Source: Candidatus Electrothrix rattekaaiensis (GTDB lineage: Bacteria > Desulfobacterota > Desulfobulbia > Desulfobulbales > Desulfobulbaceae). From it: 64,000 nt of DNA. The notes under the pieces were generated by a model, which searched no databases, was not told where the DNA came from, and worked only from the letters and a program-made list of their open reading frames with translations. The stretch is taken from positions 1,644,640 through 1,708,639 of the forward strand of contig JAVQMD010000001.1 in NCBI GenBank assembly GCA_032595675.1. The letters run 5' to 3'. Position 1 is the first letter of the stretch; each line of letters begins with the position of its first letter. Shown in pieces: positions 17,749 to 27,404 of this stretch. A program made the translations under genes and the position numbers.

Positions 17749-18813
17749 ATGCCAATACATATTTCTTTGACAATAAAGGCCATCATGATAGGGATGATGC
17801 TCCTTGTTGCAATAAGCAGCTTTGCCGTTGAAAACACGACCAGCACTTTACTTCAATTTTTAAACACAGAACATAGTCCTGTCTTCCCCTTATTACCAGG
17901 ATCTCTTCCCATTACAGACAACTTTAGGCCAAGTACAGCCGCCTATGCCGGAACAGTTGCCCAGCTGCAAGGGACAGCCTATGTCTACCATAAAGACGGA
18001 ACAACAGCCTATAAACTCAAAAAAGATCTGCCCATCTTCAGCGGTGACACCTTGGTCACCGCTGAGAAAAGCAGCGTCACCTTACAGATGACCGATGCCA
18101 CTGCCCTAACCCTTGCGGCCCAAACCAAACTGATCATAGAGAAATCCCTCCCCATAATGAAGGGTCGTGATACCGTCCTACAACTTTTTTTCGGTAGGCT
18201 CCGAGCTCAGGTGAAGAAACTTGCTGGGGAATATATAATCAGAACAATGACCGCCACCCTCAGTGTGCAAGAAAGCGATTTTGCGGTGGCAGTAGCACCT
18301 GCTCCAAAGAAGAGAGGACAGAAGGAAAGAGTGTCGTCAGGATTGCTGACAGCGGTGCTTACAGGAGGGGATCAGTCAACGGTGGAGATGGCGGGTTTTT
18401 TCGGCCCTTCAATGACGGTCAAGCCCTTGTCAGTGGCCGGAATACGCACAGGAAACCGTGCCGAGCAGGCCCTGTATGTTGGACCCACTGCTCTTCCTTT
18501 GCTCCGGAAAATCGGCCTGCACCCTGAGGCCCAACTTCTTCTGCCGAAAAACGTTTTGTCGAAGAATACTCTACCGAAGAATCTTCTTCCAAAGAACTTT
18601 CTGCCGAAGAACTTTCCTGAGAAACCTCTGCAAACACTTCCTCGGGAACCTATTGCGGCCACTGATCCCTGCTGGAACCTTTTCATCAAAACTCCCGGCA
18701 CAGAAAAAAAGCAATCTTTCAAGGTATGCGGACCGGAGGCAAAAACACCTGTCACGCCGTCTTTCAAGCCGTCTGTCAAGCTGCCTGTCAACCTATGGCC
18801 CAGACAGCAATAA
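17749..18813 (+). CDS. FecR-domain exported protein with LPKN repeats
   Basis: A signal anchor (about residues 8-26) precedes a FecR-type domain (about 65-200), marked by VAQLQGTAYVYHKDG, PIFSGDTLVTAEKSSVTLQM and LTLAAQTKLIIEK. FecR-like domains in envelope proteins are common in Desulfobacterota and probably fold as beta-jellyroll modules, sensing or scaffolding. Residues about 264-285 hold five short repeats of the form LPKNx (15-bp units in DNA), then a proline-rich tail with one cysteine pair. It lies alone, converging on the yejE-like gene with a 5-base gap to its minus-strand start-side neighbour. The 265 bases upstream show no clear promoter. Confidence 0.75.
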   Translation: MPIHISLTIKAIMIGMMLLVAISSFAVENTTSTLLQFLNTEHSPVFPLLPGSLPITDNFRPSTAAYAGTVAQLQGTAYVYHKDGTTAYKLKKDLPIFSGDTLVTAEKSSVTLQMTDATALTLAAQTKLIIEKSLPIMKGRDTVLQLFFGRLRAQVKKLAGEYIIRTMTATLSVQESDFAVAVAPAPKKRGQKERVSSGLLTAVLTGGDQSTVEMAGFFGPSMTVKPLSVAGIRTGNRAEQALYVGPTALPLLRKIGLHPEAQLLLPKNVLSKNTLPKNLLPKNFLPKNFPEKPLQTLPREPIAATDPCWNLFIKTPGTEKKQSFKVCGPEAKTPVTPSFKPSVKLPVNLWPRQQ

Positions 18814-18821
18814 TCTGCACC

Positions 18822-19850
18822 CTACTGCCTGCGCGGATCAAAGGCCTCTCGCAGGGCTTCACCGATAAAAATAAGGAGAACTAAGGTTCCGACCAAGACG
18901 ATAAAAGTAGACAGAGACAGCCACCATGCCTCGATATTGCCCTTGCCCTGATTCAGCAGTTCGCCCAAGCTCGGGGTGGGTGGCGGTACACCAAGGCCGA
19001 GAAAATCCAGACTGGTCAGCCCAAGGATGGCCCCGGACATTCTAAAAGGCAAAAAGGTGATCACCGGGGTCATGCCGTTGGGCAGGAGATGACGGTACAT
19101 AATGGTCAGATTGCCCACCCCCAAGGCCTTGGCCGCCTTAACATATTCCATATTACGACCTTTAAGGAATTCCGCCCGCACATAATCGGATAAGCCCATC
19201 CAGCCGAACAAAGAAAAGAGTAACAAGAGAAGAAGAACACTCGGCTTGAAAATCGAAAAAAAGATGATCAGGAGATAGAGCTCCGGCATAGCACTCCAGA
19301 TTTCGATAAAGCGCTGGAAAAAAAGATCCGTTTTGCCGCCGAAATACCCCTGGACTGCTCCGGTTATTATGCCCAGAAAGGTTCCGATCAGGGTCAGGGC
19401 AAACCCAAAGAGGACTGACAGACGAAACCCGTACAGTAAACGGGCCAGAACATCCCTGCCCCGGTCGTCAGTCCCGAGGATATTGTCTTTTGACGGCGAA
19501 GACGGAACAGGTCGGCCAATATCAAGATTGATAGAGGTGTAGCTGTACGGATTCAAGGGGAAAATAACTTTATTTCCGTCCGTGGTCAGTTTTTCCAGAA
19601 TATAGGGATCCTGATAATCAGTCTCGGTTTCAAAATCCCCCCCAAACACGGTCTCTGGATAGGCCTTGAGCAAGGGGAAATAATACTCGCCCTGATACTT
19701 GACCAGTAAGGGTTTGTCATTGCTCAAGACCTCCGCAAAAAGGGAAATCCCGAACAAAAGGCTGAAGATCAGCAGGCTGTAGAAGCCTCTTCTATTTTTC
19801 CGAAAGCCCCGCCATCTGCGGGCCGCAAGTGTTTGTTTTTTTTCAGCCAC
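18822..19850 (-). CDS. yejE: Oligopeptide/microcin C-type ABC permease YejE
   Basis: The protein aligns with E. coli YejE from the N-terminus (ARRWRGFRKNRRGFYSLLIF) through the periplasmic insertion (NDKPLLVKYQGEYYFPL) to the permease core with the EAA loop (AKALGVGNLTIMYRHLLPNGM) and the end GEALREAFDPRRQ. It is the second transmembrane subunit of the YejABEF importer, which takes up peptides and, in E. coli, microcin C. I choose GTG at 19850, since this matches the YejE N-terminus. A longer reading from 19961 would overlap yejB and translate the GGGAAAA-type simple repeat. Confidence 0.9.
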   Translation of the reverse strand: MAEKKQTLAARRWRGFRKNRRGFYSLLIFSLLFGISLFAEVLSNDKPLLVKYQGEYYFPLLKAYPETVFGGDFETETDYQDPYILEKLTTDGNKVIFPLNPYSYTSINLDIGRPVPSSPSKDNILGTDDRGRDVLARLLYGFRLSVLFGFALTLIGTFLGIITGAVQGYFGGKTDLFFQRFIEIWSAMPELYLLIIFFSIFKPSVLLLLLLFSLFGWMGLSDYVRAEFLKGRNMEYVKAAKALGVGNLTIMYRHLLPNGMTPVITFLPFRMSGAILGLTSLDFLGLGVPPPTPSLGELLNQGKGNIEAWWLSLSTFIVLVGTLVLLIFIGEALREAFDPRRQ

Positions 19851-19890
19851 CTTCTTTCCCTTTTCCCTTTTCCCTTTTCCCCTTTCCTTG

Positions 19891-20940
19891 TCACTGCATC
19901 TTTTCAAAACTGATTCTTGGATCAACCCAGACATAACTGAGATCGGAAAGCAGTCTGGCAATCAGCCCGATCAGGGTGAAAAAATACAGGGTACCCAGCA
20001 CCACCGGATAGTCCCGGTTCAGGACGGAATTATAGGCCAGCAGGCCCATGCCGTCCAAGGAGAAAATCGTTTCGATAAGCAGAGCACCGGTAAAAAAGGC
20101 AGTGATAAAGGAACCGGGAAAGCCGGTAATGATCGGGATAATGGCATTACGGAACACATGTCGGTACAGGACCTGATTATCGCTCAGCCCCTTGGCCCGT
20201 GCCGTCATGACATACTGCTTGCGAATTTCTTCCAAAAAAGAGTTCTTGGTTAGCATGGTCATGACAGCCAAACTGCCAACAGAGGTCGAAATAATCGGCA
20301 AAACCATATGCCAGAAATAATCCAGCACCTTTCCTGTCCAGCTCAACTCAGCCCAATTGTCCGAGACCAGACCGCGCAGAGGGAAAATATTCCAAAAGCT
20401 GCCCCCGCCGAACAGAACAATGAGCAGGATGCCTAGGACAAAGCCGGGTATGGCATAGCCGATGAGAATGACCGTACTGGTGATTACATCAAACCGGGAT
20501 CCGTCCCGAATAGCCTTGCGGATCCCCAGGGGAATACAAACCGAGTACACAATGAGAAAGGTCCACAGCCCTAGGGACATGGAAACTGGCATTTTTGAAA
20601 TAACCAGTTCTGCTACCCCCTTCTGATGATAATAAGATTCCCCAAAATCGAAGACAAGGTAAGACCCCATCATGGAAAAAAAACGCTGCATGGGCGGCTT
20701 ATCAAAACCATATATTTTTTTTAGCTGGTCAATGCGCTCCTGATCAAGACCCTGTTTCCCCTGATAAAAACCTGATCGCCCACCGCCTGCCTCTCCTCCT
20801 GCACCACGGCCTTCAATCTGGGCCATCATCTTCTCAATCGGCCCTCCAGGCACAAACTGGGTGATGACAAAGGTGATAAACATGACCCCGAACAGGGTGG
20901 GGATCATGAGGAGAAATCGTTTGAGAATGTACAGACTCAC
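19891..20940 (-). CDS. yejB: Oligopeptide/microcin C-type ABC permease YejB
   Basis: The first permease subunit of the YejABEF-type importer. It has the YILKRFLLMIPTLFGVMFI first helix, the FVPGGP motif, an Ala/Gly-rich insertion (about residues 48-60), and the EAA loop ARAKGLSDNQVLYRHVFRNA. It ends LSYVWVDPRISF as in E. coli YejB. GTG at 20940 matches the family start; the ATG-less extension to 21009 overlaps the preceding gene. The binding protein (YejA) and ATPase (YejF) are not in the window. The gene lies 10 bases after the gamma-glutamyltransferase gene. Confidence 0.9.
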   Translation of the reverse strand: MSLYILKRFLLMIPTLFGVMFITFVITQFVPGGPIEKMMAQIEGRGAGGEAGGGRSGFYQGKQGLDQERIDQLKKIYGFDKPPMQRFFSMMGSYLVFDFGESYYHQKGVAELVISKMPVSMSLGLWTFLIVYSVCIPLGIRKAIRDGSRFDVITSTVILIGYAIPGFVLGILLIVLFGGGSFWNIFPLRGLVSDNWAELSWTGKVLDYFWHMVLPIISTSVGSLAVMTMLTKNSFLEEIRKQYVMTARAKGLSDNQVLYRHVFRNAIIPIITGFPGSFITAFFTGALLIETIFSLDGMGLLAYNSVLNRDYPVVLGTLYFFTLIGLIARLLSDLSYVWVDPRISFEKMQ

Positions 20941-20950
20941 CGTTCCACCC

Positions 20951-22489
20951 TCACAGTTCCACCACGGCCACTGATCCACCTCTTCTGGGATCGCCAACGC
21001 CACCAACACCGGGTATTACCGCATGCACCCCACCGAAGTAGAGATCCGGTGCTTCCCATAAATTGACTTTTACCTGCTCTTGCAGGGCCTGCATTGCCTC
21101 CGCGCTGAAGCCGGGTTCAACCTGAAGAATTTCTTCATCCCCGTCCCAGTACATCCTCGGGGCAAGGACTGCTTCAGAGAGGTCTCTCTTAAAATCAACC
21201 ACCTGGGTCAGTACCTGAGACAGGGCCGTTCGGATGCGCTTGGAGCCTCCGCTGCCGAAAACCAATTTGACCTCATTATCATAGAGCAGGACGGACGGCG
21301 ACATCATGGACCCGACCCGTTGCCCCGGTGGCTCAGCATGAAAACCGCCCGGATGCAGATCATCCTCGCCCATCATATTATTGAGCATAATGCCGGTTTC
21401 CAGCACAAAATAACCAGATCCTTCCCCGTTGGAGCAGGTCATGGAGGCGACATTGCCCATGCTGTCTGCAACGGAGACATGGGTGGTGCCACGACTGAAT
21501 CGACGAATTCGTTCCGCACTAGCTTTAACTTCCTGACCAACGATAAAATCCGCCAAGGCCTGGGGGCTGGAGATGCCCAGTTTTCGTAGCCGCTCTATCT
21601 CGCGCATAAGCCCTAAGTTCCTCAGCAGATGCTCAGGGCTACCCCACTCCTGAACAGGCCCAGCAACATCCCCTGCTTTCTCCTGCAAGAACAGAGACAA
21701 ACCAATCAAGGAACCGCCGAAATCCGGTGCTGTTAACAGAGCATGATCATGGTACTGTACCCGTAGCGGCTTGCGCTCGATCACCTTATAGGCAGCAAGA
21801 TCTTGGGCCGTGAGAAGACCGCCGCCCTTACGCATGTCCTGGTCAATACGAGCTGCGAGATCACCAGCATACAAATCCTTGCCCTTTTCCTCGGGCAAAT
21901 GGCGGAGAAAGTTGGCAAGCTCAGGGTTGACCAAGGTCTCGCCGACCTGAATAAGACGTCCACCGGGCTCATACAGTTCGGCCCCGGTCTGGCTTATTTC
22001 CAGAATCGGGCGAAGAATCTTGATAAAATAAGCCTGCACCTGGTTCAGCTCATGGCCCTGCGCCAACTTGATTGCAGGCTCCACCACCTCTTGCAAGGGC
22101 ATACGGCCTAACCGTTCGTGAATATGCAGCAAGCCCTTCAAGGTGCCGGGAACCGCCGCAGAACCGAGCCCGATGTTAAACTCCTGGCTTGATCCTGAAA
22201 AATCAACATCAATGGGATAAAAATGCGGCTCCAGCTTGGAGGTCTCCAGACCGAGGCCCGGGGTATCCACAAAGAAGTCAAAAAATATTTCCTGATGGTC
22301 CGCAGTACGAGCTAAGGCAAATCCGCCCCCGCCCAGACTGGTCAGCATCGGCTCGGCAACAGCACCGGCAAAACCGGCGGCAACCACTGCGTCAAAGGCA
22401 TTGCCGTCCGCCTCCAGGATGAGAGCTGCTGCTTCGGCCACGGCCTCATGACCGGCGGCAACAACCGCTTTGTTCTTCTTCATCTTCAT
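20951..22489 (-). CDS. Gamma-glutamyltransferase family protein
   Basis: This Ntn-hydrolase fold protein has the family start AVVAAGHEAVAEAAALILEADGNAFDAVVAA and SLGGGGFAL. The autocleavage and nucleophile region is TTHVSVADSMGNVASMT, where the second Thr would become the N-terminal nucleophile, followed by EGSGYFVLETGIMLNNMM. About 512 residues is normal for gamma-glutamyltranspeptidase, but no signal peptide is seen, so it would act in the cytoplasm, unlike E. coli Ggt. The ATG at 22489 lies just after the ybdK stop; a TTG at 22513 would overlap it. The context suggests gamma-glutamyl or other peptide breakdown. Confidence 0.85.
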   Translation of the reverse strand: MKMKKNKAVVAAGHEAVAEAAALILEADGNAFDAVVAAGFAGAVAEPMLTSLGGGGFALARTADHQEIFFDFFVDTPGLGLETSKLEPHFYPIDVDFSGSSQEFNIGLGSAAVPGTLKGLLHIHERLGRMPLQEVVEPAIKLAQGHELNQVQAYFIKILRPILEISQTGAELYEPGGRLIQVGETLVNPELANFLRHLPEEKGKDLYAGDLAARIDQDMRKGGGLLTAQDLAAYKVIERKPLRVQYHDHALLTAPDFGGSLIGLSLFLQEKAGDVAGPVQEWGSPEHLLRNLGLMREIERLRKLGISSPQALADFIVGQEVKASAERIRRFSRGTTHVSVADSMGNVASMTCSNGEGSGYFVLETGIMLNNMMGEDDLHPGGFHAEPPGQRVGSMMSPSVLLYDNEVKLVFGSGGSKRIRTALSQVLTQVVDFKRDLSEAVLAPRMYWDGDEEILQVEPGFSAEAMQALQEQVKVNLWEAPDLYFGGVHAVIPGVGGVGDPRRGGSVAVVEL

Positions 22490-22494
22490 ATTTA

Positions 22495-23634
22495 TTACTG
22501 CTCTCTCAGCCAATAATCATTTCTCAGGCTGATGATCATCTCTTTAAATTTTTTCTTTTCGCCTCCAGCCAACCGGCGTTGTCGATCTGCTCCTGTGCCC
22601 TGTTTCAAAATTTTGTAGAGCTCACGGATATAGCCAGTGGTATGCAATCGATCAGTGACCGGACGAAGAAGTTGAAATAATTTATCTGCCGCCTGCCGCA
22701 AGGTGAGATCAGAGCCGCCCAATAATCCGTAGATATCGACAAAACGTCCGTCAAGCCCGTGCCGGGCTGCCTGCCATTTATTATACTTCAGCAGCTGCAA
22801 GCTGATCGGTCGAGAAGAAAGATTGGTTTCAGCAAGATAGGCTGCAAAAGCCTGAATAGCGGTTGTCAAACCCAGGATGGAATAAAACTGACACGGCAGG
22901 TCGCAGATGCGAACCTCCACAGTGCCGAATCCTGGACTTGGTCGGACATCCCACCAAAGATCCTTGAGCCGCTCAATAGCCTGATGTGCATGCAGATTGG
23001 TCACCTCTTCCGTAAAGCCCTGCCAATCTCCGAGATAGCCGACAATACCTGCTAGGGGAAGAACTTCAAACAGCTTGGTCCTGTAGGACTGGAATCCGGT
23101 ATCTTGACCGCGAAAAAAGGGCGAGGAACTGCTCAGGGCCAGGAGAATGGGGAGATAGGGCTGCATAATATCACAGACCTTGATCGCGGTGTCGCCATCA
23201 GGCATGCCCACATGAACATGCATCCCTTGCGTAATAAACTGACGCCCGACCAGTTGCAGTTCATCCATAATTCGCTGATACCGCTCTCCCTTACTCAACA
23301 CTTGGGCGGACGGATCAGCAAAGGGGTGGAGACTTGTCGAGTAGAGATAGCAATCCTCGTTCACCGCCACATCTTCAACCAGATGAATGAATCGGCTGAG
23401 ATCAGCAGCCACATCATGAACAGTATCGCAGACACCGGTTTGCAGCTCTATAATAGATTGGAGAAACTCAGGAGCAATCCTGTCGCTCCCCTCAGGAACA
23501 AGGGCTTCCAAAATGCTATTGACCCGTGGCACCAAATCCAGGGTACTGCGGTCAACAAGCTGAAATTCCAACTCAACACCGAGGGTAAACGCCCGGCTGC
23601 CGTTAAATGTCTGTGTGAATCTGCTCTGTTCCAT
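22495..23634 (-). CDS. ybdK: YbdK-type carboxylate-amine ligase (GCS2 family)
   Basis: Glutamate-cysteine ligase family 2 marks are plain: FTLGVELEFQLVD near the N-terminus, QGMHVHVGMPD (about 137-147), SSPFFRGQDTGFQSYR (about 168-183) and the C-terminal EMIISLRNDYW. E. coli YbdK has weak gamma-glutamylcysteine ligase activity; the physiological substrate is unknown. The length (379) is normal. The gene is 18 bases from the M20 peptidase gene and effectively abuts the gamma-glutamyltransferase gene, so making and breaking gamma-glutamyl bonds may be linked here. Confidence 0.88.
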   Translation of the reverse strand: MEQSRFTQTFNGSRAFTLGVELEFQLVDRSTLDLVPRVNSILEALVPEGSDRIAPEFLQSIIELQTGVCDTVHDVAADLSRFIHLVEDVAVNEDCYLYSTSLHPFADPSAQVLSKGERYQRIMDELQLVGRQFITQGMHVHVGMPDGDTAIKVCDIMQPYLPILLALSSSSPFFRGQDTGFQSYRTKLFEVLPLAGIVGYLGDWQGFTEEVTNLHAHQAIERLKDLWWDVRPSPGFGTVEVRICDLPCQFYSILGLTTAIQAFAAYLAETNLSSRPISLQLLKYNKWQAARHGLDGRFVDIYGLLGGSDLTLRQAADKLFQLLRPVTDRLHTTGYIRELYKILKQGTGADRQRRLAGGEKKKFKEMIISLRNDYWLREQ

Positions 23635-23651
23635 CTATTGAATTTTCTTAT

Positions 23652-24827
23652 CTACGATTTTTGCAGGTATCGCAAAGCATGAACAGCAACAGTGGCCAGC
23701 CATCGGCTTCCGCAGGATAAAACTTTTTCATCAAAATCAAAAGCACCAGAATGGGAAGGTCTGTTATCCTGGTTTGTTGCAGCACCGAAGCGAATCATGG
23801 TTCCGGGAATTTTCTCCTGATAAAAAGAAAAATCTTCTCCCCCGAGGCTGGGAAACCCTTGAGAAATTACCCGATCAATACCCACGACCTCTTGGGCAGC
23901 CTCTCGGGCAAGAGCGCAAGAAATCGGGTCATTCACCACAGCAGGCAAGCCCTGGTGGAGGGTAAAACTGATCTCGGCCTTGCTCATTTCCTCAAGCCCG
24001 CGTACTACGTCCTGCATCCTCCTGATGATCTGGGTTCTTGTATCTGGATGGGTGCTGCGAATCGTTCCTTCAAGTACAGCCTTACCAGCAATGACGTTAT
24101 GCACCGATCCAGCTGTAATCCGACCGACAGTAATCACTCCGGGATGGGCCGGATTAATCATTCGAGACACCATCGTCTGGATATTCAGCACCAAACTCGC
24201 ACCAACCACAACAGCATCAATAGCTTCGTGAGGCCTTGCAGCATGTCCGCCCTTGCCGCAGATGTCAATAATGAAAGGGTCTGCCAAGGAGCAGATAAGC
24301 CCTTGATCGACACAAAGATAACCGACCGGATGATGGGTATCAATATGACCACAAAAGATCATATCAACATCTTGCAGGCAGTTGTCGGCAATCATAGCCG
24401 TAGCCCCATTACCTGCCTCTTCCGCTGGCTGAAAAAGAAGGACCACCCTGCCCCCGATCTCATCAAGGACAGTACTCTGGACCAGTAATTCCGCTGCACC
24501 GAGCAGCATGGCCGTGTGCCCGTCATGACCGCAGGCATGCATCACACCGGAATGCTGCGAAGCAAAATCAAGCCCGGTTTCTTCATGAATTGGCAAAGCA
24601 TCCATATCAGCCCGCAGAGCCACACAAAGGCCAGTACCTTTTCCCAGTTCAGCCCTGATGCCGGTGCCTCCGGCTAATCCTGCTGTATAAGGTATCCCTA
24701 ATCTCTCCAGCTCTTTTGCGATCAGGGCGGATGTCTTTTTCTCTTGATAGGACAGCTCCGGGTAGCGATGCAAGGCCCGGCGGATCTCCCGAATTCTCTG
24801 CTCCTGTTTCTCATGTACAGTAAACAA
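23652..24827 (-). CDS. M20-family amidohydrolase (N-acyl-amino-acid/hippurate type)
   Basis: The M20D family pattern is complete: IRRALHRYPELSYQEKKT, LRADMDALPIHEETGLDF, MHACGHDGHTAMLLGAAELL (metal ligands), QPAEEAGNGATAMI with the catalytic glutamates, and LGGEDFSFYQEKIPG. Enzymes of this type hydrolyse N-acyl amino acids, hippurate or small dipeptides with two divalent metals in the cytoplasm. A TTG start with AGGA five bases upstream is used, because no in-frame ATG precedes the conserved region. The neighbours are peptide-handling genes on the same strand, spaced 2 to 18 bases. Confidence 0.92.
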   Translation of the reverse strand: MFTVHEKQEQRIREIRRALHRYPELSYQEKKTSALIAKELERLGIPYTAGLAGGTGIRAELGKGTGLCVALRADMDALPIHEETGLDFASQHSGVMHACGHDGHTAMLLGAAELLVQSTVLDEIGGRVVLLFQPAEEAGNGATAMIADNCLQDVDMIFCGHIDTHHPVGYLCVDQGLICSLADPFIIDICGKGGHAARPHEAIDAVVVGASLVLNIQTMVSRMINPAHPGVITVGRITAGSVHNVIAGKAVLEGTIRSTHPDTRTQIIRRMQDVVRGLEEMSKAEISFTLHQGLPAVVNDPISCALAREAAQEVVGIDRVISQGFPSLGGEDFSFYQEKIPGTMIRFGAATNQDNRPSHSGAFDFDEKVLSCGSRWLATVAVHALRYLQKS

Positions 24828-24829
24828 AG

Positions 24830-26908
24830 TTATTCCTGTTCAACCAATTCATCATTTTTAAAGATCCCATGCACAACACGACCATCGGCATACTTTATTG
24901 TTCCTGCGCCATTCCTGCGACCGGATTTAAACATCCCTTCGTACACAGTACCGTCGGCTGAGGTCAACTTTCCATGCCCATGCGGCAGATCGTTTTTAAA
25001 TGCCCCTTTGTATTTTTTACCATTTTTATAGATCAATTCCCCTTTTCCAGAAAAGAAACCATCGGAAAATTCTCCTTTATAATAGCTGCCGTCTGGAAAA
25101 ATATAGGTTCCCTTGCCCTCAAAGACCCCGTTGACAAAATCCCCTTCATAGGATGAACCGTCAAGATAGGTAAAAATGCCATTTCCTTCGCGTTCTCCTT
25201 TTTTAAAGGTGCCGCTATACTGACGACCATCTGCAAAGACATAGGTTCCCTGACCGTGAAATTTACCTGCGGAGAACTCGCCTTCATATCTTTCTCCGTC
25301 TGCCAGCTGCATGGTGCCCCAGCCTTCCATTTTTCCGTCTTTGAACTCTCCCTGATAATGAGAAGAATCAGGCAACTCAATCTCACGCACCCCGGTGAAT
25401 GAATTTTTTCCTTTCTCTTTTTCTCCCTGAAAGGAATAAGGGATTTCATTGATCAGAACAAGCTGTCCCTCTTCCTTCAGTTTTTCCTCTTTCTTCTCTT
25501 TTCTCACCTCAGCAAGATGAGTGGGCAACTTGTCTTCACTGATCGCAAACTCAACTGGTTTGGTCTGTGGCACAGACTCAGCAGCTTTTTGTACAGAGGC
25601 TACAGGAACCTGAATGCGTATTTCTGTCTCCTGCCCCCTTACCTCTTTTTTAGTATTTTCAATATCTGTGATCTTTTCTGACACCTTTGCAACCTGTTCT
25701 TCAAGGTACTCAACAGGAGGCTCAGCTGTATCCGTCACCAAGGTATCCGTCACCAAGGTATCTGTTACCAGCTCTTCTTCAATCAGGCTGCCCACTTCTT
25801 CCATCTCAGCGTTCTGGACAGGTTCAACGGACTCATGTGTCTTTTTAGTGTGTACCTTCTCTGGCTGAGTGACAATGACCGTTTTTTCCTTCTTCGCCTT
25901 CTTTGTATTCTTCTTCGTATTCTTCACCGTGTCGGTGCGGGCAACTGCTGTTTGAGCTCGTTCCGTGCGAGGAACCGGGCCAGCCGGTTCATTCTTGGAA
26001 AAAAGCCCTTCATAGACCCGTCCATCAGCATATTTCAATTTCCCTATACCGACCCTGACACCCTTTTCCCACTGGCCCACATAGCGGGAACCGTCTCCGT
26101 AGATCATGGTCCCTTCACCGTGTGGTAACCCGTTCAGCAAATCGCCCTGATACCGCTGACCAACGTCAGGCCAGTTCACCGTTCCTTGACCAGTAATTGC
26201 TCCGTCAAGAAAGGTTCCGATATAGGTCCGACCATTTTTTTCCTTTAAGGTGCCACGTCCGTTATACAGATCATTTTCAAAATAGCCTTCATAGCGGGTA
26301 CCGTCAGACATTTGCAGGATTCCGTAGCCCTGACGCACCTTGTCAACATAGCTACCAATATAGACAGTACCGTCAGCATAACGACGAACCCCCTTACCGT
26401 TTGGATGACCGTCACGGAATTCTCCTTCAAAACTGCTGCCGTCGGCCATGATCATTTCGCCTTTCCCGTGCAGGAAATTGCTTCGGAAATCGCCGACGTA
26501 TTTTCGGCCATCTGGATACATCAAGACGCCTTTGCCATGAAACTTACCGAGCTCAAATTCTCCCTGATAGCGCCGCCCGTCAGCTTCCTTCAAGATACCT
26601 TCTCCGTTAATAACACCGTTTTTAAAGGTACCCTTATAGGAACGGCCATCCAGTGTCTTTAATATCCCAAAACCGTGGAACTTACCTCGGACAAACTCGC
26701 CATCATACTGCATCCCGTCTGGGGAGACCAGACGTCCACGTCCCCAGAGAAAACCATTTTTAAATTCACCCTCGTATACCCGTCCATTGGTACTTTGTAA
26801 CTTTCCTACACCGTTCTTACAGTCTCCAGAAAGACAACCGGCATAACAGGTCAGGGCTGTTGCGCATTGAATAACTAAGGCAGCAATCAGTATTTTGGTC
26901 CTTCGCAT
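24830..26908 (-). CDS. Exported MORN-repeat protein (692 aa)
   Basis: After a signal peptide (ending TCYAG at about residue 23) come about 12 MORN repeats of 23 residues (pattern GxxYEGEFxxGxxxGxGxxxxxDG, residues about 40-310). A charged low-complexity linker (about 310-480) contains VTDTL direct repeats, and about 8 more MORN repeats run to the C-terminus. MORN arrays form long beta-ladder rods that bind lipid or protein in eukaryotes; bacterial roles are mostly unknown. The ATG at 26908 has GGGAG upstream. It begins the minus-strand run that continues with the M20, ligase, transferase and Yej genes. Confidence 0.88.
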   Translation of the reverse strand: MRRTKILIAALVIQCATALTCYAGCLSGDCKNGVGKLQSTNGRVYEGEFKNGFLWGRGRLVSPDGMQYDGEFVRGKFHGFGILKTLDGRSYKGTFKNGVINGEGILKEADGRRYQGEFELGKFHGKGVLMYPDGRKYVGDFRSNFLHGKGEMIMADGSSFEGEFRDGHPNGKGVRRYADGTVYIGSYVDKVRQGYGILQMSDGTRYEGYFENDLYNGRGTLKEKNGRTYIGTFLDGAITGQGTVNWPDVGQRYQGDLLNGLPHGEGTMIYGDGSRYVGQWEKGVRVGIGKLKYADGRVYEGLFSKNEPAGPVPRTERAQTAVARTDTVKNTKKNTKKAKKEKTVIVTQPEKVHTKKTHESVEPVQNAEMEEVGSLIEEELVTDTLVTDTLVTDTAEPPVEYLEEQVAKVSEKITDIENTKKEVRGQETEIRIQVPVASVQKAAESVPQTKPVEFAISEDKLPTHLAEVRKEKKEEKLKEEGQLVLINEIPYSFQGEKEKGKNSFTGVREIELPDSSHYQGEFKDGKMEGWGTMQLADGERYEGEFSAGKFHGQGTYVFADGRQYSGTFKKGEREGNGIFTYLDGSSYEGDFVNGVFEGKGTYIFPDGSYYKGEFSDGFFSGKGELIYKNGKKYKGAFKNDLPHGHGKLTSADGTVYEGMFKSGRRNGAGTIKYADGRVVHGIFKNDELVEQE

Positions 26909-27084
26909 CAAAACTCCCTGTGTTACTTAACGTTGCGTCTCACGCGGTTCAGGAATCTTCCTGATTAAGTTTTCTTCAGTGAACCCACCTTTGCCGAAGG
27001 CGGTGAGGAGGAGGTCAAAATAATATCTTCCCCTCATTTACCCTTACAATCAAGCATCTACAAAAAAAGGGAGGGTGTCTGTGC

Positions 27085-27333
27085 TTAACATTTTTTCTCA
27101 ACTCTACTGATAAACTCTTGAGCTGTCTCAGGATCGCCGATTTCTTCCACCAAGGCTGTGGTCAGTTCAACTATGCGGGCGGCCACAACCGGGCCGTTTC
27201 CTTGCCATTGCTCAATATAATCATGAAGGATCATGCCAGCTGCAGGCCCGATTGCACCGGCAAGAGCCTGTTCAATCTCTTGAAAAATTTCCTGCATCTC
27301 ATGAGAATACTCGCCTCCGGCATAATCAGTCAT
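27085..27333 (-). CDS. Small helical hypothetical protein
   Basis: The ATG at 27333 is preceded by a full AGGAGG at the right distance, which I prefer over the longer reading from 27366. The 82-residue product is acidic and mostly helical, with DYAGGEYSHEMQEIF at the start and a single C-terminal cysteine as the last residue. There is no recognised domain. It lies 71 bases after the start of the convergent argJ stop region and 174 bases before the MORN gene, and probably forms its own short unit. Confidence 0.6.
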   Translation of the reverse strand: MTDYAGGEYSHEMQEIFQEIEQALAGAIGPAAGMILHDYIEQWQGNGPVVAARIVELTTALVEEIGDPETAQEFISRVEKKC

Positions 27334-27404
27334 CTTTTCCTCCTGTTCTTCGCCGAAGCCTTCCAAAAATCAGCAGGTCAGCATTTTACGTGCATTGTTT
27401 CGAT

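Noticed and set aside
19851-19961. N-terminal extension of YejE
   Set aside because: It overlaps yejB and translates a GGGAAAA simple repeat; the GTG at 19850 matches the family N-terminus.
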